Positions 9,115-18,728 are shown, counted from the stretch's first letter. The stretch: 54,877 nt of DNA from Caldilineaceae bacterium (GCA_020433455.1 JAGRCP010000068.1:163-55039); one strand, 5' to 3'. Notes: a model not told the origin generated them from the sequence alone. A program made the numbers and translations.

Positions 9115-9135
9115 CAGGTCGTATACGTAAAAAAC

Positions 9136-10113
9136 ATGCCAAGCACGCCTGCGCCAATCCGGATTGAACTGCCCTTCGCCATCGAAAAAAAGACGGTCAA
9201 TGCCTATCTCTTCCGCGAGCCGGAACCGGTTCTGATCGACACGGGCGATTGGACGGACGCGACGTGGCAGGCCTTGCTCGCGGGCCTGGCCCAACAGGGC
9301 CTGACGCCCGCGGACCTGAGCAAGGTTATCATCACCCACGTCCACACCGACCACATCGGCCAGGCTGCACGCCTGGCGGAAGAGAGCGACGCCGAATTCG
9401 TCATTCTGGATGCAGGGTATGAGTGGCTGACGCGTTTCACCGACATGTGGCAGAGCCGCTCCCGCTACTATGCCCGCATCTTTTTGCCGGGCGCGGACCT
9501 CACCCCGGAGCAGCGCGGACAGATGGCCGATTACGGAAAATGGGTGCAGGAACGCTACCGGGGCGTGCCCGCGGCGCGGGTAACGGCCATCGCGCCCGAT
9601 ACGCGCCTGGAATTGGGCGGCGCGACGTGGCAAGCCCTCCATCTGCCCGGCCACGCGGTGAGCCAGAGCTGCTTCTATCAGCCCGAAAGCCGCCAATTTC
9701 TGGCCTCGGACATGCTGCTCCAGCGTACGCCTACGCCGGTCATCGAGCCCAACGCGACCCTGGACGGACGTGAACCCGCGCTGCCCCAATTTATTCATTC
9801 TCTTCACCGGGTGGACGCCATGGAGATTGACTGGGTGCTGCCCGGCCACGGCGAACCCTTTGCCGACGCCCATGAGTTGATCCAACGCCAACTGGCCCGC
9901 ATCGACCGGCGCAAGGAAGAGTGTTTTACCCAGCTGGCCGGAGGCGCAACCACGGCCAGAGAACTGCTCGCGGCCATGTATCCGCCCGCCCCCTTCATTA
10001 ACATGGCCGGTCTGTGGATGGTCATCGGCTACCTGGACCTGCTCCAGGCGGAAGGCCGGATCGCCATGGGAACTGAGGACGGCGTCTGGCGCTATCGGCC
10101 GCGTGAGAAATGA
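9136..10113 (+). CDS. Metallo-beta-lactamase-fold hydrolase
   Basis: A 325-residue cytoplasmic MBL-fold protein with the dinuclear metal motif H68-V-H70-T-D72-H73, further ligands in LHLPGHAVSQ and VLPGHGEP, and a C-terminal winged-helix-like region (residues about 250-320). This arrangement is typical of the LACTB2-like / RNase-Z-like subgroup acting on thioesters, RNA or small esters; the substrate is unknown. It is likely co-transcribed with the decarboxylase 21 bases upstream. ATG 9136 gives the expected N-terminus before the first beta strand. Confidence 0.85.
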   Translation: MPSTPAPIRIELPFAIEKKTVNAYLFREPEPVLIDTGDWTDATWQALLAGLAQQGLTPADLSKVIITHVHTDHIGQAARLAEESDAEFVILDAGYEWLTRFTDMWQSRSRYYARIFLPGADLTPEQRGQMADYGKWVQERYRGVPAARVTAIAPDTRLELGGATWQALHLPGHAVSQSCFYQPESRQFLASDMLLQRTPTPVIEPNATLDGREPALPQFIHSLHRVDAMEIDWVLPGHGEPFADAHELIQRQLARIDRRKEECFTQLAGGATTARELLAAMYPPAPFINMAGLWMVIGYLDLLQAEGRIAMGTEDGVWRYRPREK

Positions 10114-10188
10114 ATCACTACCCGTTACTTTGTTCCATTACTCGTTTCTCATTACTTGTCTCTCATTAACAACTGAGGAGTGCAGATC

Positions 10189-11805
10189 ATGTCCGATACC
10201 TATCACTGGTGGCAGACCGGAATCGTCTACCAGATCTACCCGCGCTCGTTTCAGGATACGGCAGGCAACGGCGTAGGCGACCTGAACGGCATCCTGGAGC
10301 GCCTGGATTATGTTAAGTCAATCGGCGTTGAGACGATCTGGCTTTCGCCCATCTATCCGTCGCCCATGGCCGATTTCGGGTATGATGTAGCCGATTACTG
10401 CGCCATCAATCCCCTGTTCGGCAACATGGAGGATTTCGACCGCCTGTTGGAAGCCGCCCACGCGCGGGAAATGAAGCTCATTCTGGACCTTGTGCCCAAT
10501 CACACGTCAGATGAGCACGCATGGTTTACGGCCAGCCGCAGCAGCCGGGATAACCCCCAACGCGACTGGTACATCTGGGCCGATCCTGCGCCCGACGGCG
10601 GTCCGCCCAACAATTGGGTGAGCTTTTTCGGCGGTCCGGCCTGGACGTTGGATGAGTTGACCGGCCAATACTATCTTCACCAGTTCGTCGCCAAGCAGCC
10701 CGAGCTGAACTACCGCAATCCGGCCGTACGCCAGGCCATGCTGGACGTCATGCGCTTCTGGCTGGACAAGGGCGTAGACGGCTTCCGAGTCGATGTAATC
10801 TGGCTGATGATGAAGGATCCCGCATTGCGGGATGAGCCCGTCAATCCTGACTGGGACGGGCGCAACACCCAGGAGAAATTGATCCACATCTACACCAACA
10901 ATCTGCCCGAAGTTCACGACGTCATCCGCGACATGCGCGCGGTGCTGGACGAATACGGCCCTGGCGAGCGGGTCATGGTGGGCGAGATTTATATGCCCTA
11001 TGACCAACTCCTGAACTACTACGGCGCGGACAATGACGAATGCCACCTGCCCTTCAATTTCTGGCTCATTCTCACCGCGTGGGACGCCCAGGCAGTACGC
11101 GCGCAAGTCGAAGAATACGAGGCAGCGCTCGCGTCCGACCAGTGGCCCAACTGGGTATTGGGCAACCACGATCAGCACCGCATTGCCACGCGGGTGGGCC
11201 CGGCCCAGGCCCGGGTGGCCAACATGCTGCTCCTCACCCTGCGGGGCACGCCCACCTGCTACTACGGCGACGAAATCGCCATGCAGGACGTGGCCATCCC
11301 GCCCGAATTCATCCAGGATCCGCCCGCGCTGCTCCAGCCCGAAATCGCCGATGAGATCGGCCGGGATCCCGAGCGCACGCCCATGCAGTGGAACGCTGCG
11401 CCCAATGCCGGCTTTAGCCCGCCGGGCGTCCAGACCTGGCTGCCCGTGGCGCATGACTACGCGCAAAACAACGTGGCAGAACAGGAAATTCAGGCGGATT
11501 CCATGCTCAACTTCTTCAAAGCGCTTTCATTTCTGCGCGCCGACGAACCCGCCCTCCACCGCGGCAGCTATGCAACGGTTTCGTCCGGGGCGGATCAGGT
11601 CTTCGCCTATCGTCGGGACGCCGCGGGCCACGCCTCATTTCTCATCGTCCTCAACTTCGGCGACGCTGCACACACGCTGGACTTGAGCAGCGCCGGTCAC
11701 CGGGGCGTCATTGAAGTCGCCACCGGCATGCAGCGCAGCGGCGAACTCGATCTGGACAAGCTGGATCTGGTCGCCGACGAGGGACTGGTCATTCGACTCA
11801 CATAG
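10189..11805 (+). CDS. Alpha-glucosidase / oligo-1,6-glucosidase, GH13
   Basis: A 538-residue GH13 enzyme. The catalytic nucleophile is D202 (GFRVDVIW), the acid/base E266 (VGEIYMP) and the transition-state stabiliser D328 (GNHDQHR); the N-terminus WWQTGIVYQIYPRSFQD is typical of alpha-glucosidases that act on short oligosaccharides. There is no signal peptide, so it works on imported maltose- or isomaltose-type sugars. ATG 10189 has TGAGGAG eight bases upstream; a GTG nine bases earlier is less likely. The preceding gap (10114-10170) is a run of CTCRTTAC-like heptamers. Alpha-1,4 versus alpha-1,6 preference cannot be decided by eye. Confidence 0.92.
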   Translation: MSDTYHWWQTGIVYQIYPRSFQDTAGNGVGDLNGILERLDYVKSIGVETIWLSPIYPSPMADFGYDVADYCAINPLFGNMEDFDRLLEAAHAREMKLILDLVPNHTSDEHAWFTASRSSRDNPQRDWYIWADPAPDGGPPNNWVSFFGGPAWTLDELTGQYYLHQFVAKQPELNYRNPAVRQAMLDVMRFWLDKGVDGFRVDVIWLMMKDPALRDEPVNPDWDGRNTQEKLIHIYTNNLPEVHDVIRDMRAVLDEYGPGERVMVGEIYMPYDQLLNYYGADNDECHLPFNFWLILTAWDAQAVRAQVEEYEAALASDQWPNWVLGNHDQHRIATRVGPAQARVANMLLLTLRGTPTCYYGDEIAMQDVAIPPEFIQDPPALLQPEIADEIGRDPERTPMQWNAAPNAGFSPPGVQTWLPVAHDYAQNNVAEQEIQADSMLNFFKALSFLRADEPALHRGSYATVSSGADQVFAYRRDAAGHASFLIVLNFGDAAHTLDLSSAGHRGVIEVATGMQRSGELDLDKLDLVADEGLVIRLT

Positions 11806-11871
11806 ACACAGAGCGGGCAGACCGCCGCCCGGCAACTTCGCAACCCCATTCACCTACCACGGAGGTATATC

Positions 11872-13116
11872 ATGTCGGATCGTCAAACTGCATACGAACT
11901 GCTGGTCGAGGAACTTGAAGCCCAAGGCGTGGATGTCGCCGCGGTCAAAGCGTCCCTCAAGCAGCAGCAGATCGAGACGCCCAGTTGGGGATATGCCAAC
12001 TCGGGCACGCGCTTTAAGGCGTTTGCCTGGCCCGGCGCGGCCGGAACCACGGACGAAAAGCTGGACGACGCGGCCATGGTCAATCAAATGACCGGCATTG
12101 CCTCCAGCGTAGCCGTCCATATCCCCTGGGATAAGCCAGCGGACAACGACTATGACGCCATGCTTGACTACGCGCAGAGCAAGGGAATTGCCATCGGCGC
12201 GGTCAATCCCAACGTCTTTCAGGACGATGAATATCGCCTGGGCTCGCTGGGCAATCCAGATCCCGGCATTCAGGAGCAGGCGCTGGATCACATTCTGGAA
12301 TGCTGCACCATTATGACCAAGCTCCACAGCAATGCCCTGAGCCTCTGGTTCGCCGACGGCACCAACTATGCGGGCCAGGACAGCCTGCGCGGCCGCAAGC
12401 ATCGCTTCGAGCGCCACCTCAAGACGGTCTATGCCCACCTGCCTGCAGACAGCCGCATGCTCATCGAATATAAGTTTTTTGAGCCCGCCTTCTACAGTAC
12501 GGACCTGCCCGACTGGGGCACGGCCTACGCATGGGCCCTCAAGTGCGGCGAACAGGCGCAGGTGCTGGTTGACCTGGGTCACCATGCCCAGGGCGTTAAC
12601 ATCGAGCAGATCGTCGCCTTCCTGCTGGACGAAGGGCGACTGGGCGGCTTCCACTTTAACAACCGCAAGTATGCCGATGATGACCTCATCGTGGGCAGCG
12701 TCAATCCCTTCGAGCTTTTCCTCATCTACAATGAGCTGGCCGGAGCGGAACTCACCGACGACGAGCCGGCCCGAACCACAGCCCATAATGTGGCCTACAT
12801 GCTGGATCAATGCCACAACGTGGAAGGCAAAATGGAGGCCATGATCTACTCGGTCCTCAACTGTCAGGAAGCCTACGCCAAGGCCCTCTGCGTGCCCCGG
12901 ACCCAGCTACGCGACGCCCAGCAGGCGGGCGACGTCATGGCCGCCCACGGCATCCTGACCGACGCTTTCCGCGTTGACGTACGCCCCCTGCTCCGGCAGG
13001 TGCGCGATGAAATGGGCGTACCCACGGATCCCATCGCGGCATATCGGGCCAGCGGCTACGAGGAAAAGATTCGCAGAGAACGCGGTACGCGCAACGCGGA
13101 CGGCGGATTTCAATAG
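11872..13116 (+). CDS. rhaI: L-rhamnose isomerase, Streptomyces/RhaI type
   Basis: A 414-residue TIM-barrel isomerase resembling the RhaI subtype that converts L-rhamnose to L-rhamnulose. Conserved-looking stretches include [15 protein letters not shown] near residue 40, [14 protein letters not shown] near 200 and [15 protein letters not shown] near 240; the Glu, Asp and His there are likely metal and substrate ligands. It follows the GH13 gene by 66 bp and has the ribosome site GGAGG eight bases before the ATG. No rhamnulokinase or aldolase is adjacent, so the rest of rhamnose breakdown must be elsewhere. Other ketol isomerisations are possible. Confidence 0.8.
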   Translation: MSDRQTAYELLVEELEAQGVDVAAVKASLKQQQIETPSWGYANSGTRFKAFAWPGAAGTTDEKLDDAAMVNQMTGIASSVAVHIPWDKPADNDYDAMLDYAQSKGIAIGAVNPNVFQDDEYRLGSLGNPDPGIQEQALDHILECCTIMTKLHSNALSLWFADGTNYAGQDSLRGRKHRFERHLKTVYAHLPADSRMLIEYKFFEPAFYSTDLPDWGTAYAWALKCGEQAQVLVDLGHHAQGVNIEQIVAFLLDEGRLGGFHFNNRKYADDDLIVGSVNPFELFLIYNELAGAELTDDEPARTTAHNVAYMLDQCHNVEGKMEAMIYSVLNCQEAYAKALCVPRTQLRDAQQAGDVMAAHGILTDAFRVDVRPLLRQVRDEMGVPTDPIAAYRASGYEEKIRRERGTRNADGGFQ

Positions 13117-13226
13117 CTGACGCTGTATCTTCTCCGTACGTAGGCGCGCTTCGGTGTGGGGAGAAAGCATTTGGAGGCTCTACGCCAAGTATCGAGAAGG
13201 GGAAACGGCATAAGAAAGGTCGAGCA

Positions 13227-15374
13227 ATGCGTGAAGAATCCTTTGACGTAGTAGTTATCGGCGCGGGGCTGGGCGGGCTGAGCGCGGCCGGCTATCTCAG
13301 CAAGGCAGGCAAACGCGTTCTGGTGCTGGAACATCACACGGTACCCGGCGGCTATGCCCACGAGTTCCGCCGCGGACGCTATCGCTTTGAAGTCGCGCTC
13401 CACGCCATCGACGGCCTGGCGCCCGGCGGCTGGGCGGCCGATATCCTTGAGGAGCTGGGCGTGACGTCCGCTGTTCGGTTCAACCGTCTGGACCCCTTCT
13501 ATACGGTCCAATTCCCCGAGCACACCATCACGGCACACGCCAACGTTTTCCGCTACGAGCAGGAATTGATCCGCCATTTTCCCCATGAAGCCGAAGGCGT
13601 CCGCAAGCTCATCGATGCCATGCAGCAAGTCTACTGGGACGTGCAGCGCTTCAGCATAGACGGCGAGATGAAGCGCCGACCGCCCATGGCCGGGATCCCG
13701 GCCGCCTATTCCCACATGATCAGCGCCATGGGCCAGAGCTGGGGCGAGTTCATGGACGCCTACATCGCCGATCCCCAACTGCGGGGCGTCTTCTCCACCC
13801 TTTGGGGGTATTACGGCCTGCCGCCCAGCCGCCTCAACGCCAGCACGTTTATCCTGCCCTGGGTAAGTTACCACCTCTTCGGCGCCTACTATCCCGAAGG
13901 CGGCAGCATGGCCATGAGCCGCGCGCTGGAGCAGACCATCCTCGCGCACGGCGGTGAGATTCGCTATCGCCAGACGGTCAACCGGATTGAAATCCGGGAC
14001 GGAAAAGCCGTAGCCGTCGAGACGGAACAGGGGCTGCGGATAACGGCGGACGCAGTGGTAAGCAACGCCAACCCCAAAGACGTCATGCTCAAATTTGTGG
14101 GCAAGGAACATCTGCCCTCCGAGTACGGCGAGAAAATTGCCGGCGACGCGCCCGCGGTCTCCAATCTCGTCCTCTATCTGGGGCTGGATCGGGATATCCG
14201 GGCCGAAGGCTGGCCCTATCACGAACTCTTTGTCGCCGAAGATTACGACATAGAGGGGGATTACGCAGCCGTCATGGCCGGGGACTTCGACCGCGCGGGC
14301 ATGGTCATCACCAACTACACCGAGAGCGACCCGGGCTGCGCGCCCGACGGCGGCAGCGTTCTGGTCGCCATGACCCTGGCCCCATGGGATTATGCCGACC
14401 AGTGGGGCACGGGCGGCGATCTGACCAGCTACGGCAAACGTCCCCAATACCTGGAACTGAAGCAGGATGCAGCCGACAGGCTCCTCACACGCCTGGAGGA
14501 GCGCCTGCCCGGCCTGCGCGCGTCCATCAAGCACATGGAAGTCGCCACGCCCCTGACCAACTATCGCTACAGCCTTAATCCCGGCGGCAGCATTTACGGC
14601 TCGGAGCAGACGGTGGAGAACATGTACATGGGGCGGCTCAGCGAAAAGACGCCGGTGGACAATCTCTTCCTCACCGGCGCCTGGATTATCGGCGGCGGCA
14701 TGAGCGCGGCGCTCCTCTCCGGGCGCAGCGTGGCCCGACGCGTAGAAGGCTATCTGGATCCGGCAAGCGATGGAGCCGGCGGCCTGCTGCCGGATGAAGA
14801 CGCCCCGCCCGCAACCGCCGAGGCAGTAGAAACGAGCAACGAGCAAGCGGAGAAACCCAGCCGGGAGAGCGCCGGGGCGCCGGCCGCCGCGGTTTCCCCG
14901 GCCGCGAGCCGCCTGCCCGGCGGAAGCCTCACTGCTGCGGGCTCCAAGCGCGAGTTTCAGCGCCATGCCCTGCCGGGGCCCATGCTCTTCGTCTGCCACG
15001 GCGAGAATAATACGGGCGCGGTCGCGGTGGTCAGCGAGCACGTGCGCGCCCAAATTCCCGATCCCGCCGAATTGCTGATTGCATCCTGCGTGGATCTGCG
15101 CCACGTACCGCGCATGTTCCGGGCCATCGCCCAGCGCGCCATGGGCCAGGCCTACGAAAAGACGGCGGAGCTGATCCCCGCGGATCTGGACCCGGCGGAT
15201 CACGTCATCATCCTGCCCGATTGGGACGGCGCGGTGGCCAAGAGCCTGGGCTTCACCGATGTGAGCAAGGAAGCGGGCGTGGGCCTGGTCGCGGCAGACG
15301 GGCGCATTCTCGGCGCGGCCCAGGGGCTGGACGGCGTGGACGCGCTGTTACAGGCGCTGCGTAATGAGGGATGA
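13227..15374 (+). CDS. CrtI-like FAD oxidoreductase fused to a redoxin-like domain
   Basis: A 715-residue protein in three parts. Residues 1-515 are a phytoene desaturase / carotenoid isomerase-like flavoprotein with the dinucleotide-binding motif VVIGAGLGGLSAAGYLSKAG at the N-terminus and the C-terminal FAD motif NLFLTGAWIIGGGMSAALLSG. Residues about 515-575 form an Ala/Glu/Pro-rich linker. Residues 575-715 resemble the redoxin/YtfJ fold: HVIILPDWDGAVAKSLGF, then VGLVAADGRILGAAQG. The domain has only one likely redox cysteine (IASCVDL) and no CxxC. Substrate is unknown; carotenoid, retinol or other polyene/sterol desaturation are options. A thioredoxin-like gene follows about 200 bp later. 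The start has AGAAAGGT ten bases upstream. Confidence 0.85.
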   Translation: MREESFDVVVIGAGLGGLSAAGYLSKAGKRVLVLEHHTVPGGYAHEFRRGRYRFEVALHAIDGLAPGGWAADILEELGVTSAVRFNRLDPFYTVQFPEHTITAHANVFRYEQELIRHFPHEAEGVRKLIDAMQQVYWDVQRFSIDGEMKRRPPMAGIPAAYSHMISAMGQSWGEFMDAYIADPQLRGVFSTLWGYYGLPPSRLNASTFILPWVSYHLFGAYYPEGGSMAMSRALEQTILAHGGEIRYRQTVNRIEIRDGKAVAVETEQGLRITADAVVSNANPKDVMLKFVGKEHLPSEYGEKIAGDAPAVSNLVLYLGLDRDIRAEGWPYHELFVAEDYDIEGDYAAVMAGDFDRAGMVITNYTESDPGCAPDGGSVLVAMTLAPWDYADQWGTGGDLTSYGKRPQYLELKQDAADRLLTRLEERLPGLRASIKHMEVATPLTNYRYSLNPGGSIYGSEQTVENMYMGRLSEKTPVDNLFLTGAWIIGGGMSAALLSGRSVARRVEGYLDPASDGAGGLLPDEDAPPATAEAVETSNEQAEKPSRESAGAPAAAVSPAASRLPGGSLTAAGSKREFQRHALPGPMLFVCHGENNTGAVAVVSEHVRAQIPDPAELLIASCVDLRHVPRMFRAIAQRAMGQAYEKTAELIPADLDPADHVIILPDWDGAVAKSLGFTDVSKEAGVGLVAADGRILGAAQGLDGVDALLQALRNEG

Positions 15375-15587
15375 AAAATGAGGAATCGTCATTCTATAAC
15401 GAAGTGCAAACACTCTTCCGATGCGCATCTGATACGGCGGGAGGATAATGGTCCCAACTTTGGCTCTTTCCGAATCATGCGGGAAGCAATGCGTAACGAG
15501 TAATACGTATTATTGGCGCATGCAATCCGATTGAGCCGCAATCGTTTCACCGTCAATCAGAGATCATTCTCGAGGAGCTTATGCTGT

Positions 15588-16346
15588 ATGGCAATCAATT
15601 CCGTACTACACACCAACGCCCAGAGCATTGACCGGGTTCTGGGCGCGGGTCTGCCCGTGCTGCTGGTCTTCTGGAAGGAGAAGAGCGACTCCAGCCGACA
15701 GCTCGATCCAAGCCTGGATCGCCTGGCTGCGGACTATGCGGGCAAGGCGCTCATCACCAAAGTCAACGTGAGCGATGAGCCGGCGCTGGTCAAGCGCTTT
15801 GCCGTGAGCCAGACGCCCAGCATCGTCTTTATCAAGGGGGGCAAGGTAGTTGCAACCGCGGTGGGCGCAGCCGACGAGGCGTCCCTGCGCAGTTGGCTGG
15901 ACTATCTCATCCAGGGCGGCAGCAAGCCCAGCCTGCCCGGCGGAGCGAGCGAAGCCCTGAGCGGGGCCCAGGCGACCTACACCAACGGCAGTCCCGGTCA
16001 CGGCAACGGCGCGCCTCAACCCCAGGGCAGCGGCAGCCCCGTCACTTTGACGGATGCCAACTTTGACAAAATTATCGGTCGAGGCACGGTGCTGGTTGAT
16101 TTCTGGGCGCCCTGGTGCGGTCCCTGCCGCATGGTTGCGCCGGCCGTGGAACAACTGGCAAGCGAGTTTGCCGGTCGGGCTACGGTGGGAAAGCTCAACG
16201 TGGACGAAAACCCCGCTGTCGCCCAGCGCTATGGTATCATGAGCATTCCGGCCCTCTATGTCTTCAAGGACGGACAGGTGGCGGAGCGCATGGTGGGCGC
16301 GCAGCCCGTCGGCGCGCTGCGTCAGACCTTGAGCCGCCACGTGTAA
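15588..16346 (+). CDS. Tandem thioredoxin-fold protein (inactive + active domain)
   Basis: A 252-residue protein with two thioredoxin folds joined by a Gly/Ser/Pro/Asn-rich linker (about residues 120-150). The first domain keeps the fold ([20 protein letters not shown], cis-Pro in [12 protein letters not shown]) but lacks CxxC. The second has W176-C-G-P-C180 and cis-Pro in [11 protein letters not shown], so it is an active disulfide reductase. There is no signal peptide. The inactive domain may bind a partner, as in chaperone-like thioredoxins. ATG 15588 has GAGGAG ten bases upstream; an ATG at 15581 is out of frame. Confidence 0.9.
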   Translation: MAINSVLHTNAQSIDRVLGAGLPVLLVFWKEKSDSSRQLDPSLDRLAADYAGKALITKVNVSDEPALVKRFAVSQTPSIVFIKGGKVVATAVGAADEASLRSWLDYLIQGGSKPSLPGGASEALSGAQATYTNGSPGHGNGAPQPQGSGSPVTLTDANFDKIIGRGTVLVDFWAPWCGPCRMVAPAVEQLASEFAGRATVGKLNVDENPAVAQRYGIMSIPALYVFKDGQVAERMVGAQPVGALRQTLSRHV

Positions 16347-16350
16347 TAAA

Positions 16351-16471
16351 AAGAATGAAGATTGAAGATTGGGGGGTTGAGGTATCATGAAAGGATGGGG
16401 ATAACACACAAGGCCCCACGTCCAATCTCCAATCCCCAATCTCCAATCTTCAATCTTCAATCCTCATTCTT
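16351..16471. repeat. Heptamer-based inverted repeat (GATTGAA / CAATCTT)
   Basis: Left arm 16351-16372 (AAGAATGAAGATTGAAGATT plus TG) pairs with right arm 16450-16471 at 21 of 22 positions. The right side is a run of degenerate 7-mers CAATCTC, CAATCCC, CAATCTC, CAATCTT, CAATCTT. The loop of about 77 nt is not repetitive. Related elements occur at 45955, 48243, 49535 and 50709. Confidence 0.8.
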
Positions 16472-16489
16472 CACCCTTCAACCCGTCCC

Positions 16490-17569
16490 ATGACCATCTA
16501 TCATTCGCTCCAAAAACAGCTTGACCAGGATCTGACCGTCGCCTTGGCCACCATCGTCAGGGTGCGCGGCTCTACGCCCCGTGAAGTAGGCGCGCAGATG
16601 ATTATCCATCCTCTGGGCAAGCATATAGGTACGGTGGGCGGCGGCTGCGGCGAAGCGGACGTCATCCGCGCCGGGCTGGACGTCATCGGAGATGGCCGGG
16701 CGCGCATTGTGCGCATCGACCTGACCGAGGGCATCAGCATGGAAAGCCTGGGCGTCTGCGGCGGCACGCTGGATGTTCTCATCGAACGCCGGCAGCCGCA
16801 TGACCCGGAGCAGCGGGCCCTGTTGGATGCCCTCGTCCAGGCCATTGACGCCCGCCAGTCCGTCGCGGTGGTGACCGGTCTGCCCGGGTGGAATGAAGCC
16901 GACGGACCGCCGATAAGCCGCGCCCTCTTCACCGAAGCGGGCGCAGGCATTCAGAGTACGCTTGATCCGGCCCTGAACTCGAGCGTGGCTCAAGCAGCAA
17001 GCCAGGCCCTGGCCCGACGCGCCCACGCCCAAATCGACGTGGCGCACGCCGCCGGCGTGGAGCAATTCTTCATCCAGACGCTGGCCCAGCCCGCACACCT
17101 CATCATCGTGGGCGCGGGCCATATTGCCGTACCCCTGGCCGAAATCGCCCATATTGCCGACTTCCAGGTTACCGTGCTGGATGATCGGCCCCTCTACGCC
17201 AACCGGGAGCGTTTTCCCCAGGCCGAACGGGTGATTGCGGGGCCTTTCCAGGAGGAACTCATCCGCCTGCGGGGAGCGCGTGCAGCCTTTGACGCCCATA
17301 CGTACGTGGTGTTGGTCACCCGCGGCCATCAGCACGACGTAGCGTGCCTGCTGGAGATTCTGGACGATCCCGTGGCCTACATTGGCATGATCGGCTCCAG
17401 GCGGCGCATCCGTGCAGTTTTTGACCTGCTGGAAAAAGGGCAGGGAATTCCGGCTGAAAAGTTCGCCCGCATTCACGCGCCCGTGGGCCTTTCCATCAAC
17501 GCCCAGACGCCGGCGGAGATTGCCGTGGCCATCATGGCCGAAATCATCGCGGTGAAGCGAAGGGGATAA
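16490..17569 (+). CDS. XdhC/CoxI-family molybdoenzyme maturation protein
   Basis: A 359-residue XdhC-like protein. The N-terminal CoxI domain has ATIVRVRGSTPREVGAQMII and GTVGGGCGE, and the C-terminal Rossmann domain has LIIVGAGHIAVPLAEIA near residue 205 and YIGMIGSRRR near 300. XdhC proteins bind molybdenum cofactor, promote its sulfuration and insert it into xanthine-dehydrogenase-family enzymes in the cytoplasm. No such molybdoenzyme is in this window, so the partner is elsewhere. The ribosome site before ATG 16490 is weak. Confidence 0.9.
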   Translation: MTIYHSLQKQLDQDLTVALATIVRVRGSTPREVGAQMIIHPLGKHIGTVGGGCGEADVIRAGLDVIGDGRARIVRIDLTEGISMESLGVCGGTLDVLIERRQPHDPEQRALLDALVQAIDARQSVAVVTGLPGWNEADGPPISRALFTEAGAGIQSTLDPALNSSVAQAASQALARRAHAQIDVAHAAGVEQFFIQTLAQPAHLIIVGAGHIAVPLAEIAHIADFQVTVLDDRPLYANRERFPQAERVIAGPFQEELIRLRGARAAFDAHTYVVLVTRGHQHDVACLLEILDDPVAYIGMIGSRRRIRAVFDLLEKGQGIPAEKFARIHAPVGLSINAQTPAEIAVAIMAEIIAVKRRG

Positions 17570-17621
17570 ACGCGGGCTAGGCCGCGTCGCCTGACCTATA
17601 GTCAATAGGCTAAAATTGGAC

Positions 17622-17650
17622 TTGAAGCGTTGGGCAAAAGCGAGTATACT
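17622..17650 (+). promoter_or_regulatory. Sigma70-type promoter, probably for the CRISPR array
   Basis: TTGAAG at 17622-17627, a 17-bp spacer and TATACT at 17645-17650. Transcription would start near 17657, about 230 nt before the first repeat and on the strand that reads the repeats in their expected orientation. No credible protein gene lies between it and the array. Confidence 0.65.
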
Positions 17651-17884
17651 GTGTGCGTGTGCTGCTTCCAACCGCTGGTTATGCGAAACGAAATCGGGCC
17701 ATGACAGACGCGAAGCCAATTTTAGGATTTGGGGCCTGCCAAAGAGGAAATGTGGCGAAAGGATTAGTTTTTTAAGATTTGGGGCGTTTTTTGATGCTGA
17801 GCGCAAAAAGTTGCACAAAGCATGAACACCAGAGAGAGCAGTACGCCTACAGGGGCAAAAACAGGCGATTTGGGGCGTTTAAGG
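17651..17884 (+). promoter_or_regulatory. CRISPR leader with repeated GATTTGGGGC motif
   Basis: This non-coding stretch precedes the first repeat. It contains GATTTGGGGC three times, at 17726, 17776 and 17867; the last two share GATTTGGGGCGTTT and the last ends four bases before the first repeat. Leader-proximal motifs of this kind can position the spacer-integration machinery. Assignment as leader rests on the degenerate repeat being at the opposite end. Confidence 0.65.
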
Positions 17885-18524
17885 GTCCGGATCAAAAAAA
17901 TCCCCGTCAGGGGACTGCGACTAATAGAGATGACTTCTCCGAGAGTGATTGCTTGACTGTCCGGATCAAAAAAATCCCCGTCAGGGGACTGCGACTTCTT
18001 CGACCAAGATATCGCCGTCTTCGTTGATAGGTCCGGATCAAAAAAATCCCCGTCAGGGGACTGCGACTTGTTCTCCCCGTCGTCAGATTCTCCAGCGTTT
18101 TCTGCGTCCGGATCAAAAAAATCCCCGTCAGGGGACTGCGACGGTGTATATCCAGTAGGCGTGATAACCGCCACCGCTGTCTACAAGTCCGGATCAAAAA
18201 AATCCCCGTCAGGGGACTGCGACTCCCATCTCCTGCGTAAACATTGCGAAGATCATAATGTCCGGATCAAAAAAATCCCCGTCAGGGGACTGCGACCAAT
18301 AATGCAACAAACAGCACCAACAAAACAAAAAGTAGTCTGGAGCAAAAAAATCCCCGTCAGGGGACTGCGACACCTTGGTGCGACCGGCTCGACCTTTTCG
18401 CTGCGTTGCAGTCCGGATCAAAAAAATCCCCGTCAGGGGACTGCGACCAGTCATAGCGTGGAGACAATCCAGTCTCTTCGCGAACCAGTCCGGATCAAAA
18501 AAATCCCCGTCAGGAGAGCGGCTC
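17885..18524 (+). CRISPR. CRISPR array, nine 37-bp repeats, eight spacers
   Basis: Repeats start at 17885, 17959, 18031, 18106, 18187, 18260, 18335, 18411 and 18488. Each begins GTCCGGATC, has seven A, a small hairpin TCCCCGTCAGGGGA and ends CTGCGAC. Spacers are 37, 35, 38, 44, 36, 38, 39 and 40 bp and differ from one another. Repeat 7 has two changes (GTCTGGAGC) and repeat 9 loses the last ten bases, so the right end is the old, leader-distal end. The 37-bp length and hairpin position recall cyanobacterial type III / I-D-associated repeats, with ACTGCGAC in place of the usual ATTGAAAC 3' handle. No cas gene is within the window. Confidence 0.97.
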
Positions 18525-18540
18525 ACAAATCGGGGTAGGG

Positions 18541-18573
18541 TCGCCGGTGCTCAGCCACCGGCGATTTTTTTTT
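18541..18573 (+). terminator. Rho-independent terminator of the CRISPR transcript
   Basis: A 9-bp stem TCGCCGGTG / CACCGGCGA with a 6-nt loop is followed by nine T. It lies 17 bp after the degenerate last repeat and in the direction of array transcription, so it ends the precursor crRNA. Confidence 0.85.
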
Positions 18574-18728
18574 GAGCGGAAGCCGGCTCGCTGAAAAAAT
18601 CGGGCAGGCGGCCGGAAAAATACCTCAAACCGGGCCTGGAGTCAGATTTCGGGCCGAACGCCGCCGCAACGTCGCCTCCCGGCGGCGCAGAATCGCCATG
18701 CTATCCACTCAAAAAGCAATCCTCTTCC

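Noticed and set aside
13110..15203. A 697-codon minus-strand open frame opposite the CrtI-like gene
   Set aside because: A shadow frame produced by high GC third positions; the + strand gene has clear FAD motifs and a start site.
17616..17825. A 69-codon ORF in the CRISPR leader
   Set aside because: No ribosome site or recognisable domain, and its frame crosses the leader motif repeats.
17764..18538. Open frames on both strands across the CRISPR array, with repeated PDGDFFDPD-like peptides
   Set aside because: They are the array repeats read as codons. Spacers differ, frames shift, and there is no ribosome site.
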